52,651 bases of DNA from Acidobacteriota bacterium (GTDB taxonomy: Bacteria > Acidobacteriota > Blastocatellia > Pyrinomonadales > Pyrinomonadaceae), in assembly GCA_020200135.1 (NCBI GenBank), contig JAIVJI010000070.1, positions 1-52,651 on the forward strand, given 5' to 3'. Numbering within the stretch: the stretch's first letter is position 1; each line of letters starts with the position of its first letter. The position numbers and the translations under genes are program-made. Shown here piece by piece: positions 8,762 through 17,174 of the stretch. A model generated the notes under the pieces. The model ran no database searches. It saw only the letters and a program-made list of their open reading frames with translations, and had not been told where the DNA came from.

Positions 8762-10159
8762 TTACTCCCCCACGGGCGGGGTGAAGATGTCCTTGTTGAT
8801 GTCGCGGGGGTTGCCGAGGACGACGAACTGTAGGTTGCGCATGTATGTGTTGGCGGCGCGCTTGACGTCGGCCGGGGTGACGGCGCGCAGGCGGTCGATG
8901 AAGACGGCCGAGTTGCGCCAGCCGCCGCCGATCAGCTCGGCCTGCGCCAGCTCGCCGGCCTGCGCCGGGTTCGTCTCCTGCCCCATGTAGTAGCGCGTCA
9001 GGAAGTGCTGCGCGGTGCCCCGAATCTCCTCGGGGCTGATCTCCTCGGTCTGGAGCCGCGCGATCTCGCGCAGCATCAGCTGCACCGACTGGTTGGCGTC
9101 GACCGAGGTGACCGAGATGCCGCCGAGGTTCGCGCCCTGGCTGTAGAGGAACGCGTCGGGCGCGTAGGAGAGCTGGTGGCGCACGCGCACGACCGAGAAG
9201 ACGCGCCCCTGGAGGACGGTCGAGGCGACCCGCATCGCGTAGTAGTCGGGCGAGGTGGGCGGCGGCGCGGCGAAGACGCCCTGGACGTAGTTGGTCGGGA
9301 GCTGGCGCTCGGTGACGGCGACGGTCGGCGTGCGGAAGGTGAGCTGCGGCAGCGGCTCCGCCTTGTAGTCGCCGCGCGGGAGCTTGCCGAGGCCGGCCTC
9401 GACCTTCCGGCGAATCTCCGCCGGGTCCACGTCGCCGACGACGACGAGCAGCAGGCGCGAGGTCTGCATCATCCGCGCGTGGTAGCGCTTGACGTCTTCG
9501 AGCGTGAGCGAGCGCACGGAGGCGGCCGACCCGCTCGGGTTGTTCAGGTAGGGGTGTCCGGCGTAGACGACCTTCGACTGGAGCACCTGGAGGAACGAGT
9601 CGGGCGTGTCCTCGTCGTCGCTGCGCGCGGCGATCATCCGGCTCTTGACGCGCTCGAAGTCCTCGGGCGTGAAGCTGGGCCTGAGCGCCGCGTCGGTGAA
9701 CATCTCCCACGAGCGGTCGAAGTGGCGGCGGGTGCTCCCGAGCGAGAGCACCGAGTAGTCGTAGTTGATGCCGTAGGTCAGCCCCGTCCCCGTGCGCGCG
9801 ATCTCGCGGCGCAGCCTCTCGCGCGGGAAGTTCTGCGTGGCCTCGGTCGCCACGTCGAGCATGAGCGACTCGATGCCGGCGTTCTCCGCCGTCACGTTGC
9901 GCGCGCCGCCGCGCAGGAACAGACCCGCGACGACCGACTGGCTGCCCTCGCGCCGCTTGACGAGCACCTTCAGCCCGTTCACGTCGAACTCGCTGACGAG
10001 CCGCAGCGTGTCGCCGGCCTCGCGCTGGGCGGGCGCCGCGGGGCGCGCCGCGTCCGTCTGCGGCGGCGCGGCCGACTGCGAGAGGGCCCACGCCGGCGCG
10101 AACGTCAAAGTCAGAAGCAGCGCGGCAAAGGTGCGGCCCCGTTTAAAAATCGTCTTCAT
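8762..10159 (-). CDS. M16-family peptidase homologue, non-catalytic subunit
   Basis: A 465-residue exported protein (signal peptide ending near WALSQ). It has the overall M16B layout: an N-terminal domain with IESLMLDVATEATQNF, and the second domain with RLLLVVVGDVD and later LPTNYVQGVFAAPP. The zinc motif HxxEH is absent; the corresponding segment reads ESLMLDVATEA. In two-subunit M16 peptidases one subunit carries the zinc site and the other binds substrate, and this gene lies 47 bases downstream of an HxxEH-bearing partner. ATG at 10159 gives a normal signal peptide; the open frame upstream of it overlaps the partner gene and is not real. Confidence 0.88.
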   Translation of the reverse strand: MKTIFKRGRTFAALLLTLTFAPAWALSQSAAPPQTDAARPAAPAQREAGDTLRLVSEFDVNGLKVLVKRREGSQSVVAGLFLRGGARNVTAENAGIESLMLDVATEATQNFPRERLRREIARTGTGLTYGINYDYSVLSLGSTRRHFDRSWEMFTDAALRPSFTPEDFERVKSRMIAARSDDEDTPDSFLQVLQSKVVYAGHPYLNNPSGSAASVRSLTLEDVKRYHARMMQTSRLLLVVVGDVDPAEIRRKVEAGLGKLPRGDYKAEPLPQLTFRTPTVAVTERQLPTNYVQGVFAAPPPTSPDYYAMRVASTVLQGRVFSVVRVRHQLSYAPDAFLYSQGANLGGISVTSVDANQSVQLMLREIARLQTEEISPEEIRGTAQHFLTRYYMGQETNPAQAGELAQAELIGGGWRNSAVFIDRLRAVTPADVKRAANTYMRNLQFVVLGNPRDINKDIFTPPVGE

Positions 10160-10206
10160 CTCAAATCCCCCGCCCCGTTCCCTTGTCAACTTTGAAAACC
10201 GCGCGC

Positions 10207-11784
10207 TCAACGGCCGGCCGCCGCGGCCTTCGCCTGCGGCGCGGCCGTCCCCATCAGGTCGGCCTCGGTCAGCCCCGACGCGCGCAAGGACTCGTCCGAG
10301 AGCATCACCGACGCGACGTGCGGCTTGCCGTGGACGTAGGTCGTGATGTAGCGGCTGATGTCGGCGCGCGAGGTGGCGCGCAGCCGCTTCAGGTAGCCGC
10401 GGAAGTATTCGAGCCCCGTCGTCGACCACCAGAAGCTCACGGTGTGCGAGTACTCCGAGAGCTTCTCGCGCGAGTAGAGGTCGTCGGCTTCCAAAAGCGC
10501 CTTCGCGCTCTCCAGCTCCTCGTCGGTGAAGTAGCCGGGGTCGTTGAAGTGCGCGACCTCGTTGTAGGCGGCGGCCACGGCCGCCCGCGCCTTGTCGGGC
10601 GTGGTCTGGAGGAAGAGCGTGATGGGGCCGACGTTGCGCTGCGTGTAGTAGCCGAAGCCGACGCCGGTGGCGAGCCCCGTGTCGACGAGCGCGCGCTGGA
10701 AGCGCGAGTTGGGCTGGCGCAGGATGAAGGAGAAGACGTCGGCCGCGTAGGTCGCCGCGTCGTCCTTGCCGACGGAGGGGCCGTGCCAGCCGACCTGCAC
10801 CACGACGTTGGTGACCGGCTTGTTGACGAAGACCGCCTCGCTCTTCGGGAGCGGCGGGTGCTCGACGAGCGGGAACTCCTCGAACGGGTCGCGCTCGCGG
10901 CGCTTCCACTCCCCGAACAGCTCCTCGGCGACGCGGAACGCTTCCTCCGGCTTGACGTCGCCGGTGAGGATGAGCGCCGAGTTGTTCGGGACGTAGTAAC
11001 GCTCCTGGATGAGCCGCATCATGTCGGTCGTCGCCGCGCGCACGGTCTGGCGCGTCCCGCCCGGGCTCTTGCGGCTCGGGAACTTGTAGAAGAGCCGCCG
11101 GTTCATCTCCGCCAGGAACTCGCCGTAGGGGTTCGACTCGTGGCGGTCCAATTCGCCGATGACCACCTCGCGCTCCTGCTCGAACGAGCGCTCGACGGCG
11201 GCGCGCATCCGCGAGTGGAGTCCGGGGTCGCTGGCGCGCAGGGAGGCCATCCAGCGGTCGTCGAAGCCCGGGTAGAGGATGGCGTCGCGCATGAAGCGCA
11301 CGGCGACGGGGAAGTTGGTCGTCGTCGTCGTGCAGTAGTAGTTGACCACCTCCTCGTGCGTCTCCGCGTTCGAGACGACGCCGAGCGAGTCGATCTCCCT
11401 CATGTAGGCGTCGCCGAGCAGGTGCGCGCGGTTGGCCTTGAAGAAGAGGTGCTCGTAGAGGTGCGACAGCCCGTTCAGCTCGGGCGGCTCGGTGAACGAG
11501 CCGTTGCGCACGGCCAGCTCGACCGTGACGAGCGGCACCGAGTGGTCTTCGAGCACGATGATTTCGAGCCCGTTGGGCAGCACCTTGTTGACGAAGGGCG
11601 CGGCCTCGGCGAGCGGCGCGGAGCCCTGCGCCGGGACCGGCGCGGGCTTCTGCGCCGCGGGGCGGGCGGCCCCCGCGCGCTGCGGCGCGGCGGCGAGGGC
11701 GGCCGGCGACGCGAGCGACCCCGCGAGGAGCGACGCGGCGAGCGCGAAGACAGTTAGATTACGTCCGAACAGTTTTGACTTCAT
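10207..11784 (-). CDS. M16-family zinc metallopeptidase, catalytic subunit
   Basis: A 525-residue exported protein with a signal peptide (ASPAALAAA) and a Pro/Ala-rich linker. The inverted zinc motif is intact: H108-L-Y-E111-H112, with downstream acidic helix EREVVIGEL (about 204-212) supplying the third ligand. The second half repeats the M16 fold. It likely degrades short peptides in the periplasm together with the non-catalytic subunit encoded next. Start: ATG at 11784, just before a typical signal sequence; the frame extends upstream without homology. First gene of a two-gene operon. Confidence 0.9.
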   Translation of the reverse strand: MKSKLFGRNLTVFALAASLLAGSLASPAALAAAPQRAGAARPAAQKPAPVPAQGSAPLAEAAPFVNKVLPNGLEIIVLEDHSVPLVTVELAVRNGSFTEPPELNGLSHLYEHLFFKANRAHLLGDAYMREIDSLGVVSNAETHEEVVNYYCTTTTTNFPVAVRFMRDAILYPGFDDRWMASLRASDPGLHSRMRAAVERSFEQEREVVIGELDRHESNPYGEFLAEMNRRLFYKFPSRKSPGGTRQTVRAATTDMMRLIQERYYVPNNSALILTGDVKPEEAFRVAEELFGEWKRRERDPFEEFPLVEHPPLPKSEAVFVNKPVTNVVVQVGWHGPSVGKDDAATYAADVFSFILRQPNSRFQRALVDTGLATGVGFGYYTQRNVGPITLFLQTTPDKARAAVAAAYNEVAHFNDPGYFTDEELESAKALLEADDLYSREKLSEYSHTVSFWWSTTGLEYFRGYLKRLRATSRADISRYITTYVHGKPHVASVMLSDESLRASGLTEADLMGTAAPQAKAAAAGR

Positions 11785-11935
11785 AAGACCTTCACGAATT
11801 TTCCGGGGACGTGCGGCGCGGCCGGCCCGGCCGGCCGTAGGCGAGAGCAAAAGACTCACGGCATCCTCGACGCCTTCCCGATTCTGGCTCGCAGTTTTGA
11901 GGCGATGATAGCACGCCGGGTTGCTCAGCCCGCAA

Positions 11936-11959
11936 GGAAGTAGACTACCGTCTACTTCC
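11936..11959. repeat. Minimal GTAGAC palindrome
   Basis: GGAAGTAGAC / GTCTACTTCC arms of 10 bp around a 4-base loop. It carries the same GTAGAC word as the larger palindromes but has no inner hairpin. It touches the end of a gene remnant between two divergent genes. Confidence 0.6.
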
Positions 11960-12170
11960 CGTGTCGAGCACCTGGCCGCCGCGCTCGGAGGCGAGGGGGA
12001 GGTTGGGGATGACGCGGAAGGAGGTGAGGCTCCTCGCCGTGCTCCTGCTTCCACTTCGCGGCGAAGCCCGGCAGCACGGCCTTGTCCATCACCCCCTTCA
12101 TCACCGAGAAGGCGTAGAGCGTGACGCCGCGCGCGCCGCCGCTGGCCGGGCGCGGGGCTTCTGTGAGATG
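11952..12170 (-). pseudogene. Remnant of a sulfate-type ABC transporter solute-binding protein
   Basis: The minus-strand translation of about 12030-12135 reads GVTLYAFSVMKGVMDK then AVLPGFAAKWKQEHGEE, which matches the N-terminal lobe of periplasmic sulfate-like binding proteins. There is no start codon or signal peptide (a TAG lies at 12171-12173), and after GEE the frame leaves the family and stops about 25 codons later. In a neighbouring frame SFRVIPNLPLASERGGQ is open but I do not recognise it. About 250 residues of the family are absent. The 454-base gap 11785-12238 holds only this remnant, the small palindrome and the divergent gene starts. Confidence 0.6.
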
Positions 12171-12238
12171 CTAGCGGCCGGCCGAGGGCCCCGCGCGGTT
12201 CGGACGATTCATCTAAGGTAGTTTTTCGGAGACAGGCG

Positions 12239-12739
12239 ATGACGAGAAAATTCTACAACCCGGCCGCGCTGGCGCTCGCGGCGCTCGCGGCCGGCGCGCC
12301 GCTGCTGCTCGGCGCGTGCAAGGCCACGGACACGGCCGGGAACATGAGCGCCGCGACGGCCGCGTCGAAGCCGGGAGACGGCGCGCCGGCGGGCGCGCAC
12401 GCCGACGGCATCCGCCGCATGGGGCCCGCCGAGTTGCGGGCGCTGGTCGAGGGCGGCAGAGTCGTCATCTACGACACGCGCTCGAAGATGAGCTACGAGC
12501 AGGAGCACATCAGGGGCGCGCTCTCGATGCCGCACGAGGAGGTCGCCGCGCGCGAGGCCGAGTTCCCGCGCGACAAGACGCTCGTCTTCTACTGCACTTG
12601 ACCGGCCGAACAGACGAGCGCCGGTGCGGCGCGCACACTCAAGTCCAAAGGCATCGAAGACACGGCCGCCCTCCTCGGCGGCATGACCGCCTGGAAGAGC
12701 GCGGGGCTGCCGACCGAAGGCAGCGCGGTTCAAAAGTAG
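12239..12739 (+). CDS. Rhodanese-domain lipoprotein, putative selenoprotein (UGA at codon 121)
   Basis: Read through the TGA at 12599-12601, this frame gives a 166-residue protein. A lipoprotein signal ends at LLGAC27. A rhodanese domain follows: VIYDTRSKMSYEQEHIRGA, then the active-site loop FYC119-T-(TGA)-PAEQTSAG, and after the TGA the clear rhodanese end LLGGMTAWKSAGLPTEG. Without readthrough the domain is cut at its active site. Related rhodaneses carry Cys-x-Cys-Pro here, so the stop replaces a Cys codon, as expected of selenocysteine. A hairpin with a GGU loop starts 22 bases after the UGA. Expected role: periplasmic sulfur or selenium transfer or thiol redox. Alternative: a TGC-to-TGA mutation or base-call error. 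Confidence 0.65.
12596..12644 (+). promoter_or_regulatory. Putative bacterial SECIS element
   Basis: The base stem ACTTGA (12596-12601, containing the TGA) pairs with TCAAGT (12639-12644). The upper stem GCGCC (12618-12622) pairs with GGCGC (12628-12632), and the five-base loop GGTGC begins with GGT, the feature bound by SelB. GGT starts at +22 after the UGA, inside the usual 16-37 window. The large asymmetric internal loop is a weak point. Confidence 0.55.
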
Positions 12740-12843
12740 ACGGCAGTAGCAGGAAAGCTAAGGCGGCGCGTTTCGGTTATCAACCGAGCGCGCCGCCTTT
12801 TAATCTGCTGTCCGCTGTCCGCTGACTACCGTCCACTCTTTCC
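12735..12843. repeat. GTAGTCA-type palindrome with inner terminator (copy 2)
   Basis: Inner arms AAGGCGGCGCG (12760-12770) and CGCGCCGCCTT (12789-12799), continued inside by TCGGTT/AACCGA and followed by TTTTAAT. Outer arms (AGTAGACGGCAGTAGCAG; CTGCTGTCCGCTG, CTACCGTCCACT) are degenerate versions of the GTAGTCA words. It terminates the rhodanese gene. Confidence 0.85.
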
Positions 12844-12924
12844 TATTGCCTTGCCGCGCGCGGCTGTGTAAAACTCCCGCGTCCCTTCTCCGAAAGCTTT
12901 AAAGCTCTTACAGCCGAACCGCGA

Positions 12925-14703
12925 GTGAGCCTGAAGACGATGAGCTTCTCGAACCTCTTCCGCCGGAAACCCGTCGCGCTGATTCAAAAGGACGCCGAGC
13001 TGGGCTACGGCGACCACGGCGAGCTGGAGCGCGAGCACCCGCACCTGCGCCAGACGCTCGGCGTCGTCGACCTGACGGCCTTCGGCATCGCGGCCATCAT
13101 CGGCGCGGGCATCTTCTCGACCATCGGCGGCGCCGCCTTCAACGGCGGCCCGGCCGTCGCCTTCCTCTTCGTCTTCACGGCCGTCGCCTGCGCCTTCTCC
13201 GCGCTCTGCTACGCCGAGTTCGCCTCGCGCATCCCCGTCGCGGGCTCGGCCTACACCTACGCCTACGCCTCCTTCGGCGAGCTGATGGCCTGGATCATCG
13301 GCTGGGACCTGCTCATCGAGTACGCCATCGGCAACATCGCCGTCGCCATCTCGTGGAGCGACTACTTCACGGGGCTGCTCTCGGGCTACGGCCTCCACGT
13401 CCCCGAGCACTTCTCGATGGACTACCGCTCGGCCTCGAAGGGCTTCGCGGCGCTGACAGACCTGACGGCCTCGGGCAAGGCGGCCGAGATAACGGGCTCG
13501 ATGCGCGCGGCGGCCGAGGCGTGGCAGGGCGCGCCGCGCGTCGGCGGCCTGCGCGTCATCTGCGACCTGCCGGCGCTGCTCATCACCTTCATCATCACGG
13601 CGCTCGTCTACGTCGGCATCCGCGAGTCCAAGCGGGCGTCGAACATCATGGTGGCGATCAAGATCGGCGTGGTGCTGCTCGTCATCGCGGTCGGCGCCTT
13701 CTACATCAACCCGGAGAACTGGTCGCCGTTCGCGCCCAACGGCGTCGGCGGCGTGCTGCGCGGCGTCTCGGCGGTCTTCTTCGCCTACATCGGCTTCGAC
13801 GCCATCACGACCACGGCCGAGGAGTGCAAGAACCCGCGCCGCGACCTGCCGCTCGGGATGATCTTCTCGCTCGTCATCTGCACGGTGCTCTACATCGCCA
13901 TCGCGCTGGTGCTGACCGGCATCGTCAGCTACAAGGAGTTCGAGGGCGTGGGCGACCCGCTGGCGCACGTCTTCTCGAAGGCGGGCGTCGACTGGATGGC
14001 CGGCATCGTGGCGGTGAGCGCCGTCGTCGCGATGGCGACCGTGCTGCTGGTCTTCCAGCTGGGTCAGCCGCGCATCTGGATGGCCATGTCGCGCGACGGC
14101 CTGCTCCCGAAAATCTTCTCGTCCATCCACCCGCGCTTCAAGACGCCGTGGTTCGCCACCATCGTCACCGGGCTGGTCGTCGCCATCCCGTCGCTCTTCA
14201 TGAACCTGACCGAGGTGACCGACCTGACGAGCATCGGGACGCTCTTCGCCTTCGTCCTCGTCTCGGGCGGCGCGCTCATCCTGATGGGGAACGAGAGCGG
14301 GCGCTTCGTCCCGTACGTCAGCTCGCGCTACCTCATCCCCGCCGCCTTCGTCCTCGTCTGGGGCTTCATCCTCCTCTACCGGCCGGAGGTGCTTGCGTAC
14401 CTGACGAGCGCCGGGCCGACCGTCGAGGGTGAGGGCGCGCTCTCCGCCTTCAGCCACAAGATTCCTTACTGGGTCTTTATCATCCTCTCGGCCGCGCTGA
14501 CGGTGGCCTGCTTCGTGAAGCGGCTGTCGCTCATCCCGGTGCTGGGGCTCCTGACCTGCGGCTACCTAATGACGGAGCTGGGCATCACCAACTGGATACG
14601 CTTCGGCCTCTGGCTGGCCGCCGGCCTCGTCATCTACTTCCTCTACGGCTACCGCCACAGCAACCTGCACAAGCGCCTGGACGGCGAGCCGGTCGAAGGC
14701 TGA
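12925..14703 (+). CDS. APC-superfamily amino acid permease (CAT/YfnA-like)
   Basis: A 592-residue inner-membrane transporter. The first transmembrane helix carries the APC signature GIAAIIGAGIFSTIGG (about residues 53-68), followed by YAEFASRIPVAGSAYTYAY and FFAYIGFDAITTTAEECKNP, both typical of cationic amino acid transporter-like permeases. About 12-14 hydrophobic segments are visible. Substrate is probably an amino acid moved by proton symport or exchange; cationic specificity is only suggested. GTG at 12925 was chosen; ATG at 12940 is equally possible as neither has a clear Shine-Dalgarno. The SH3 gene follows after 22 bases. Confidence 0.9.
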   Translation: MSLKTMSFSNLFRRKPVALIQKDAELGYGDHGELEREHPHLRQTLGVVDLTAFGIAAIIGAGIFSTIGGAAFNGGPAVAFLFVFTAVACAFSALCYAEFASRIPVAGSAYTYAYASFGELMAWIIGWDLLIEYAIGNIAVAISWSDYFTGLLSGYGLHVPEHFSMDYRSASKGFAALTDLTASGKAAEITGSMRAAAEAWQGAPRVGGLRVICDLPALLITFIITALVYVGIRESKRASNIMVAIKIGVVLLVIAVGAFYINPENWSPFAPNGVGGVLRGVSAVFFAYIGFDAITTTAEECKNPRRDLPLGMIFSLVICTVLYIAIALVLTGIVSYKEFEGVGDPLAHVFSKAGVDWMAGIVAVSAVVAMATVLLVFQLGQPRIWMAMSRDGLLPKIFSSIHPRFKTPWFATIVTGLVVAIPSLFMNLTEVTDLTSIGTLFAFVLVSGGALILMGNESGRFVPYVSSRYLIPAAFVLVWGFILLYRPEVLAYLTSAGPTVEGEGALSAFSHKIPYWVFIILSAALTVACFVKRLSLIPVLGLLTCGYLMTELGITNWIRFGLWLAAGLVIYFLYGYRHSNLHKRLDGEPVEG

Positions 14704-14725
14704 CGCCGCGCGAGGTTTAAAGGGC

Positions 14726-15312
14726 ATGAGACTTTTACTCATCTTGGCCGCCGCGCTCGCGTCCGCCCTGCCCGCCGCGCCGTCGGGCGTGCGCCGCGCC
14801 GGCGCGGCGCAGGCGGGCGGCAAAGCCACGACGCACGCCGGGGTGGTCGCCGCCCAGACGCCGTGCGATCTCTGGGTCTACGTCCTCGACCCCGACCCGC
14901 AGGGCGTCAACGTGCGCTCGGGCCCCGGCAAGCAGTTCGACGCCGTCGCCAAGCTGCCGCACGACGACTACTCGCTGATGGTTCACGTCACCGGCGCCTC
15001 GGGGCAGTGGGTGCGCGTCTCCGAGGCGGAGAGGATGGAGTCGGGCGACAACGTCTTCAAGGGCGCGGGCTGGGTCTACGCGCCGGGGCTCGCCACGCAG
15101 ACCAAGAGCTACGCGGGGCGCGACCCCGAAGAGCCGCGCGTCAAGCTCTACAAGGAGCCGAGCAAGCGCAGCGCCGTCGTCCTGCGCCTGCCCAACGAGA
15201 TTGAGGTCGCGCTGACGGGCTGCAAGGGGCGCTGGGCGCGCGTGCGCCACAAGAACGTCGAGGCGTGGCTCGACCCCGACTCGCAGTGCCACAGCACGCT
15301 GACGACCTGCTC

Positions 15313-15316
<4 letters not shown>
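14726..15316 (+). CDS. Secreted SH3b-domain protein
   Basis: A 196-residue exported protein with an N-terminal signal peptide (LLLILAAALASALPAAPSG). Two bacterial SH3-like units are visible: VNVRSGPGKQFDAVAKLP with GQWVRVSEAE (about 70-105), and VKLYKEPSKRSAVVLRLP with GRWARVRHKNVEAWLD (about 137-186). Such domains bind cell-wall peptides or other proteins. No catalytic domain is attached. Cys at CDLW, GCKGRW, SQCHS and TTCS could form disulfides. It follows the permease closely and may be cotranscribed, but a shared function is not apparent. Confidence 0.8.
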
Positions 15317-15439
<123 letters not shown>

Positions 15440-15441
15440 TT

Positions 15442-16602
15442 ATGAAGATTCTGGTTCTCGGCGCGGGGCGGATGGGGCTCGGCGCGGCCTACGACCTCGC
15501 GCACAACTCCGAAGGCGTCGAGCGCGTGACGGTCGCCGACGTGGACGAGGGGCGCGCGCGCGCCGTCGCGGAGACGCTCGGCGGCGGCGGGCGCGTCGAG
15601 GCCGCGCAGGTGAACGTCGAAGACCGCGCGCGCGTCGTCGAGCTGATGCGCGGCCACGACGCCGCGGTCAGCTGCGTCACTTACTTCCACAACCTCTCGC
15701 TCGCGCGCGCGGCCGTCGAGGCCGGGACGAACTTCTGCGACCTCGGCGGCAACAACGCCGTCGTGGACGCCGAACTCGCGCTCGACGCCGAGGCGCGCGC
15801 CGCAGGCATAAATATCGTCCCCGACTGCGGGCTGGCGCCCGGCATGGTCTCGGTGCTCGCCGCGCACGGGGCGGCGCGCTTCTCGCGGCTCGACGGGCTG
15901 CACATACGCGTCGGCGGGCTCCCGCAGCAACCCCGGCCGCCGCTCGACTACCAGATCGTCTTCTCGGTCGAGGGGCTCATCAACGAGTACGTCGAGCGCG
16001 CGCGCGTCATACGCGGCGGCGAGCCGCTGGAGGTCGAGTCGATGACCGAGCTGGAGTCGCTCGACTTCCCCGAGCCGTTCGGCCGGATGGAGGCTTTCCA
16101 GACTTCGGGCGGGACTTCCACCCTGCCCGAGACCTTCGCGGGCCGCGTCCGCGAACTCGACTACAAGACCATCCGCTACCCGGGCCACTGCGAGCGTTTC
16201 AAGCTCCTCATCGACCTGGGGCTCGCGTCGGGCGAAGAGGTCGAGGTCGGCGGCGCGCCCGTCTCGCCGCGCGGGCTCCTCGGCGAGCTGCTCTACAAAC
16301 ACCTGCCCGCCGACGGCCCCGACGTGGTTCTGATACGGCTGGAGTTTGCCGGCGAGCTTGCGGGCGCGGGGCGCGCGGCGCGGCTGCGCTACGACATCAT
16401 CGACCGCTTCGACGAGAGCACCGGCCTCTCCGCGATGCAGCGCACCACCAGCTTCCCCGCCTCCGTCGTCGCACAGATGATGGCGCGCGGGCTGACCACC
16501 CGGAAGGGCGCCGTCCCGCAGGAGCGCTGCGTCCCGCCCGACGCCTTCGTCGCCGAACTGGCCGCGCGCGACATACGCATCGACGAAAGCTTCGTCCCCT
16601 GA
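15442..16602 (+). CDS. Saccharopine dehydrogenase-like NAD(P)-dependent enzyme
   Basis: A 386-residue cytoplasmic enzyme. The Rossmann motif VLGAGRMGLGAAYDL is at residues 4-18; the conserved GTNFCDLGGN (about 94-103) and DCGLAPGMVSVLA (about 130-142) are hallmarks of saccharopine dehydrogenase / carboxynorspermidine-type oxidoreductases. The C-terminal substrate domain begins near IRVGGLPQ. Family members act on lysine-linked amino acids or polyamines; no lysine-pathway neighbour tells which. No Shine-Dalgarno is present: the ATG follows a long palindrome by 3 bases, so expression may depend on that structure. Confidence 0.85.
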   Translation: MKILVLGAGRMGLGAAYDLAHNSEGVERVTVADVDEGRARAVAETLGGGGRVEAAQVNVEDRARVVELMRGHDAAVSCVTYFHNLSLARAAVEAGTNFCDLGGNNAVVDAELALDAEARAAGINIVPDCGLAPGMVSVLAAHGAARFSRLDGLHIRVGGLPQQPRPPLDYQIVFSVEGLINEYVERARVIRGGEPLEVESMTELESLDFPEPFGRMEAFQTSGGTSTLPETFAGRVRELDYKTIRYPGHCERFKLLIDLGLASGEEVEVGGAPVSPRGLLGELLYKHLPADGPDVVLIRLEFAGELAGAGRAARLRYDIIDRFDESTGLSAMQRTTSFPASVVAQMMARGLTTRKGAVPQERCVPPDAFVAELAARDIRIDESFVP

Positions 16603-16607
16603 CCCGA

Positions 16608-16629
16608 GAGATTTGAAATTTCAAATCTC
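16608..16629. repeat. 22-base perfect palindrome
   Basis: GAGATTTGAAA/TTTCAAATCTC, AT-rich against the GC-rich background, 6 bases after the saccharopine dehydrogenase-like stop. It may be an operator or a loop-poor terminator; there is no T-tract. Confidence 0.6.
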
Positions 16630-16733
16630 GACTCTCTAAAGCCTCCGCGACAGTTTTAAGTCGAACACGCGGCGGCGCGCCCTCGTTATCCTCGGTAGTC
16701 TCTGTCCGCGAATTAAGAAGGAGCCTCCCGCCC

Positions 16734-17174
16734 GTGTCCCCCGAACAACTCTTCTCGCTGTGCGGCGTGCTCGTCCTGCCGGGCTGGCTGCTGCTCGTCG
16801 TTCTGCCGGGCTGGAGGTGGACGGCGCGGCTCGTCTGCCCCGTCGTGATTCCGCTGCTGCTCGCGCTCGTCTACCTCTGGCTGGTGGCGACGACCTTCGG
16901 GCGGACGCCGGGCGGCTTCGGCTCGCTCGCAGAGGTGTCGCAACTTTTCCAGAACCAGTGGGTGCTGCTCGCCGGCTGGATTCACTACCTCGCCTTCGAC
17001 CTCTTCGTCGGCGCCTGGGAGGTGCGCGACGCGCGGCGCGTCGGAGTCCACCACCTCCTGGTCGTGCCCTGCCTCGTGCTCACCTTCCTCCTCGGCCCCG
17101 TCGGGCTCCTGCTCTACTTGGCCCTGCGCGCCGCGCTCGGACGCGGGCTGGCGGTCGGCGAGGAGGGGTCGTGA
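16734..17174 (+). CDS. ABA4-like membrane protein (DUF4281)
   Basis: A 146-residue protein with four hydrophobic helices. The signature GGFGSLAEVSQLFQNQWVLL and AGWIHYLAFDLFVGAWEVRD (about 62-101) is that of the ABA4 family. In plants ABA4 is needed for neoxanthin synthesis; the role of bacterial members is unknown. The His and Asp in WIHYLAFDL are conserved in the family. Start is GTG at 16734 after AAGAAGGAG. The next gene starts with GTGA overlapping this gene's stop, so the two membrane proteins are translationally coupled and probably work together. Confidence 0.85.
   Translation: MSPEQLFSLCGVLVLPGWLLLVVLPGWRWTARLVCPVVIPLLLALVYLWLVATTFGRTPGGFGSLAEVSQLFQNQWVLLAGWIHYLAFDLFVGAWEVRDARRVGVHHLLVVPCLVLTFLLGPVGLLLYLALRAALGRGLAVGEEGS

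Noticed and set aside
10160..10909. Long upstream extension of the non-catalytic M16 gene
   Set aside because: It overlaps the catalytic-subunit gene in another frame and places the signal peptide in the middle of the protein.
12601..12739. Simple truncation of the rhodanese gene at TGA
   Set aside because: Downstream sequence remains in the same frame with conserved rhodanese residues and normal codon use, so readthrough or a point error explains it better than decay.
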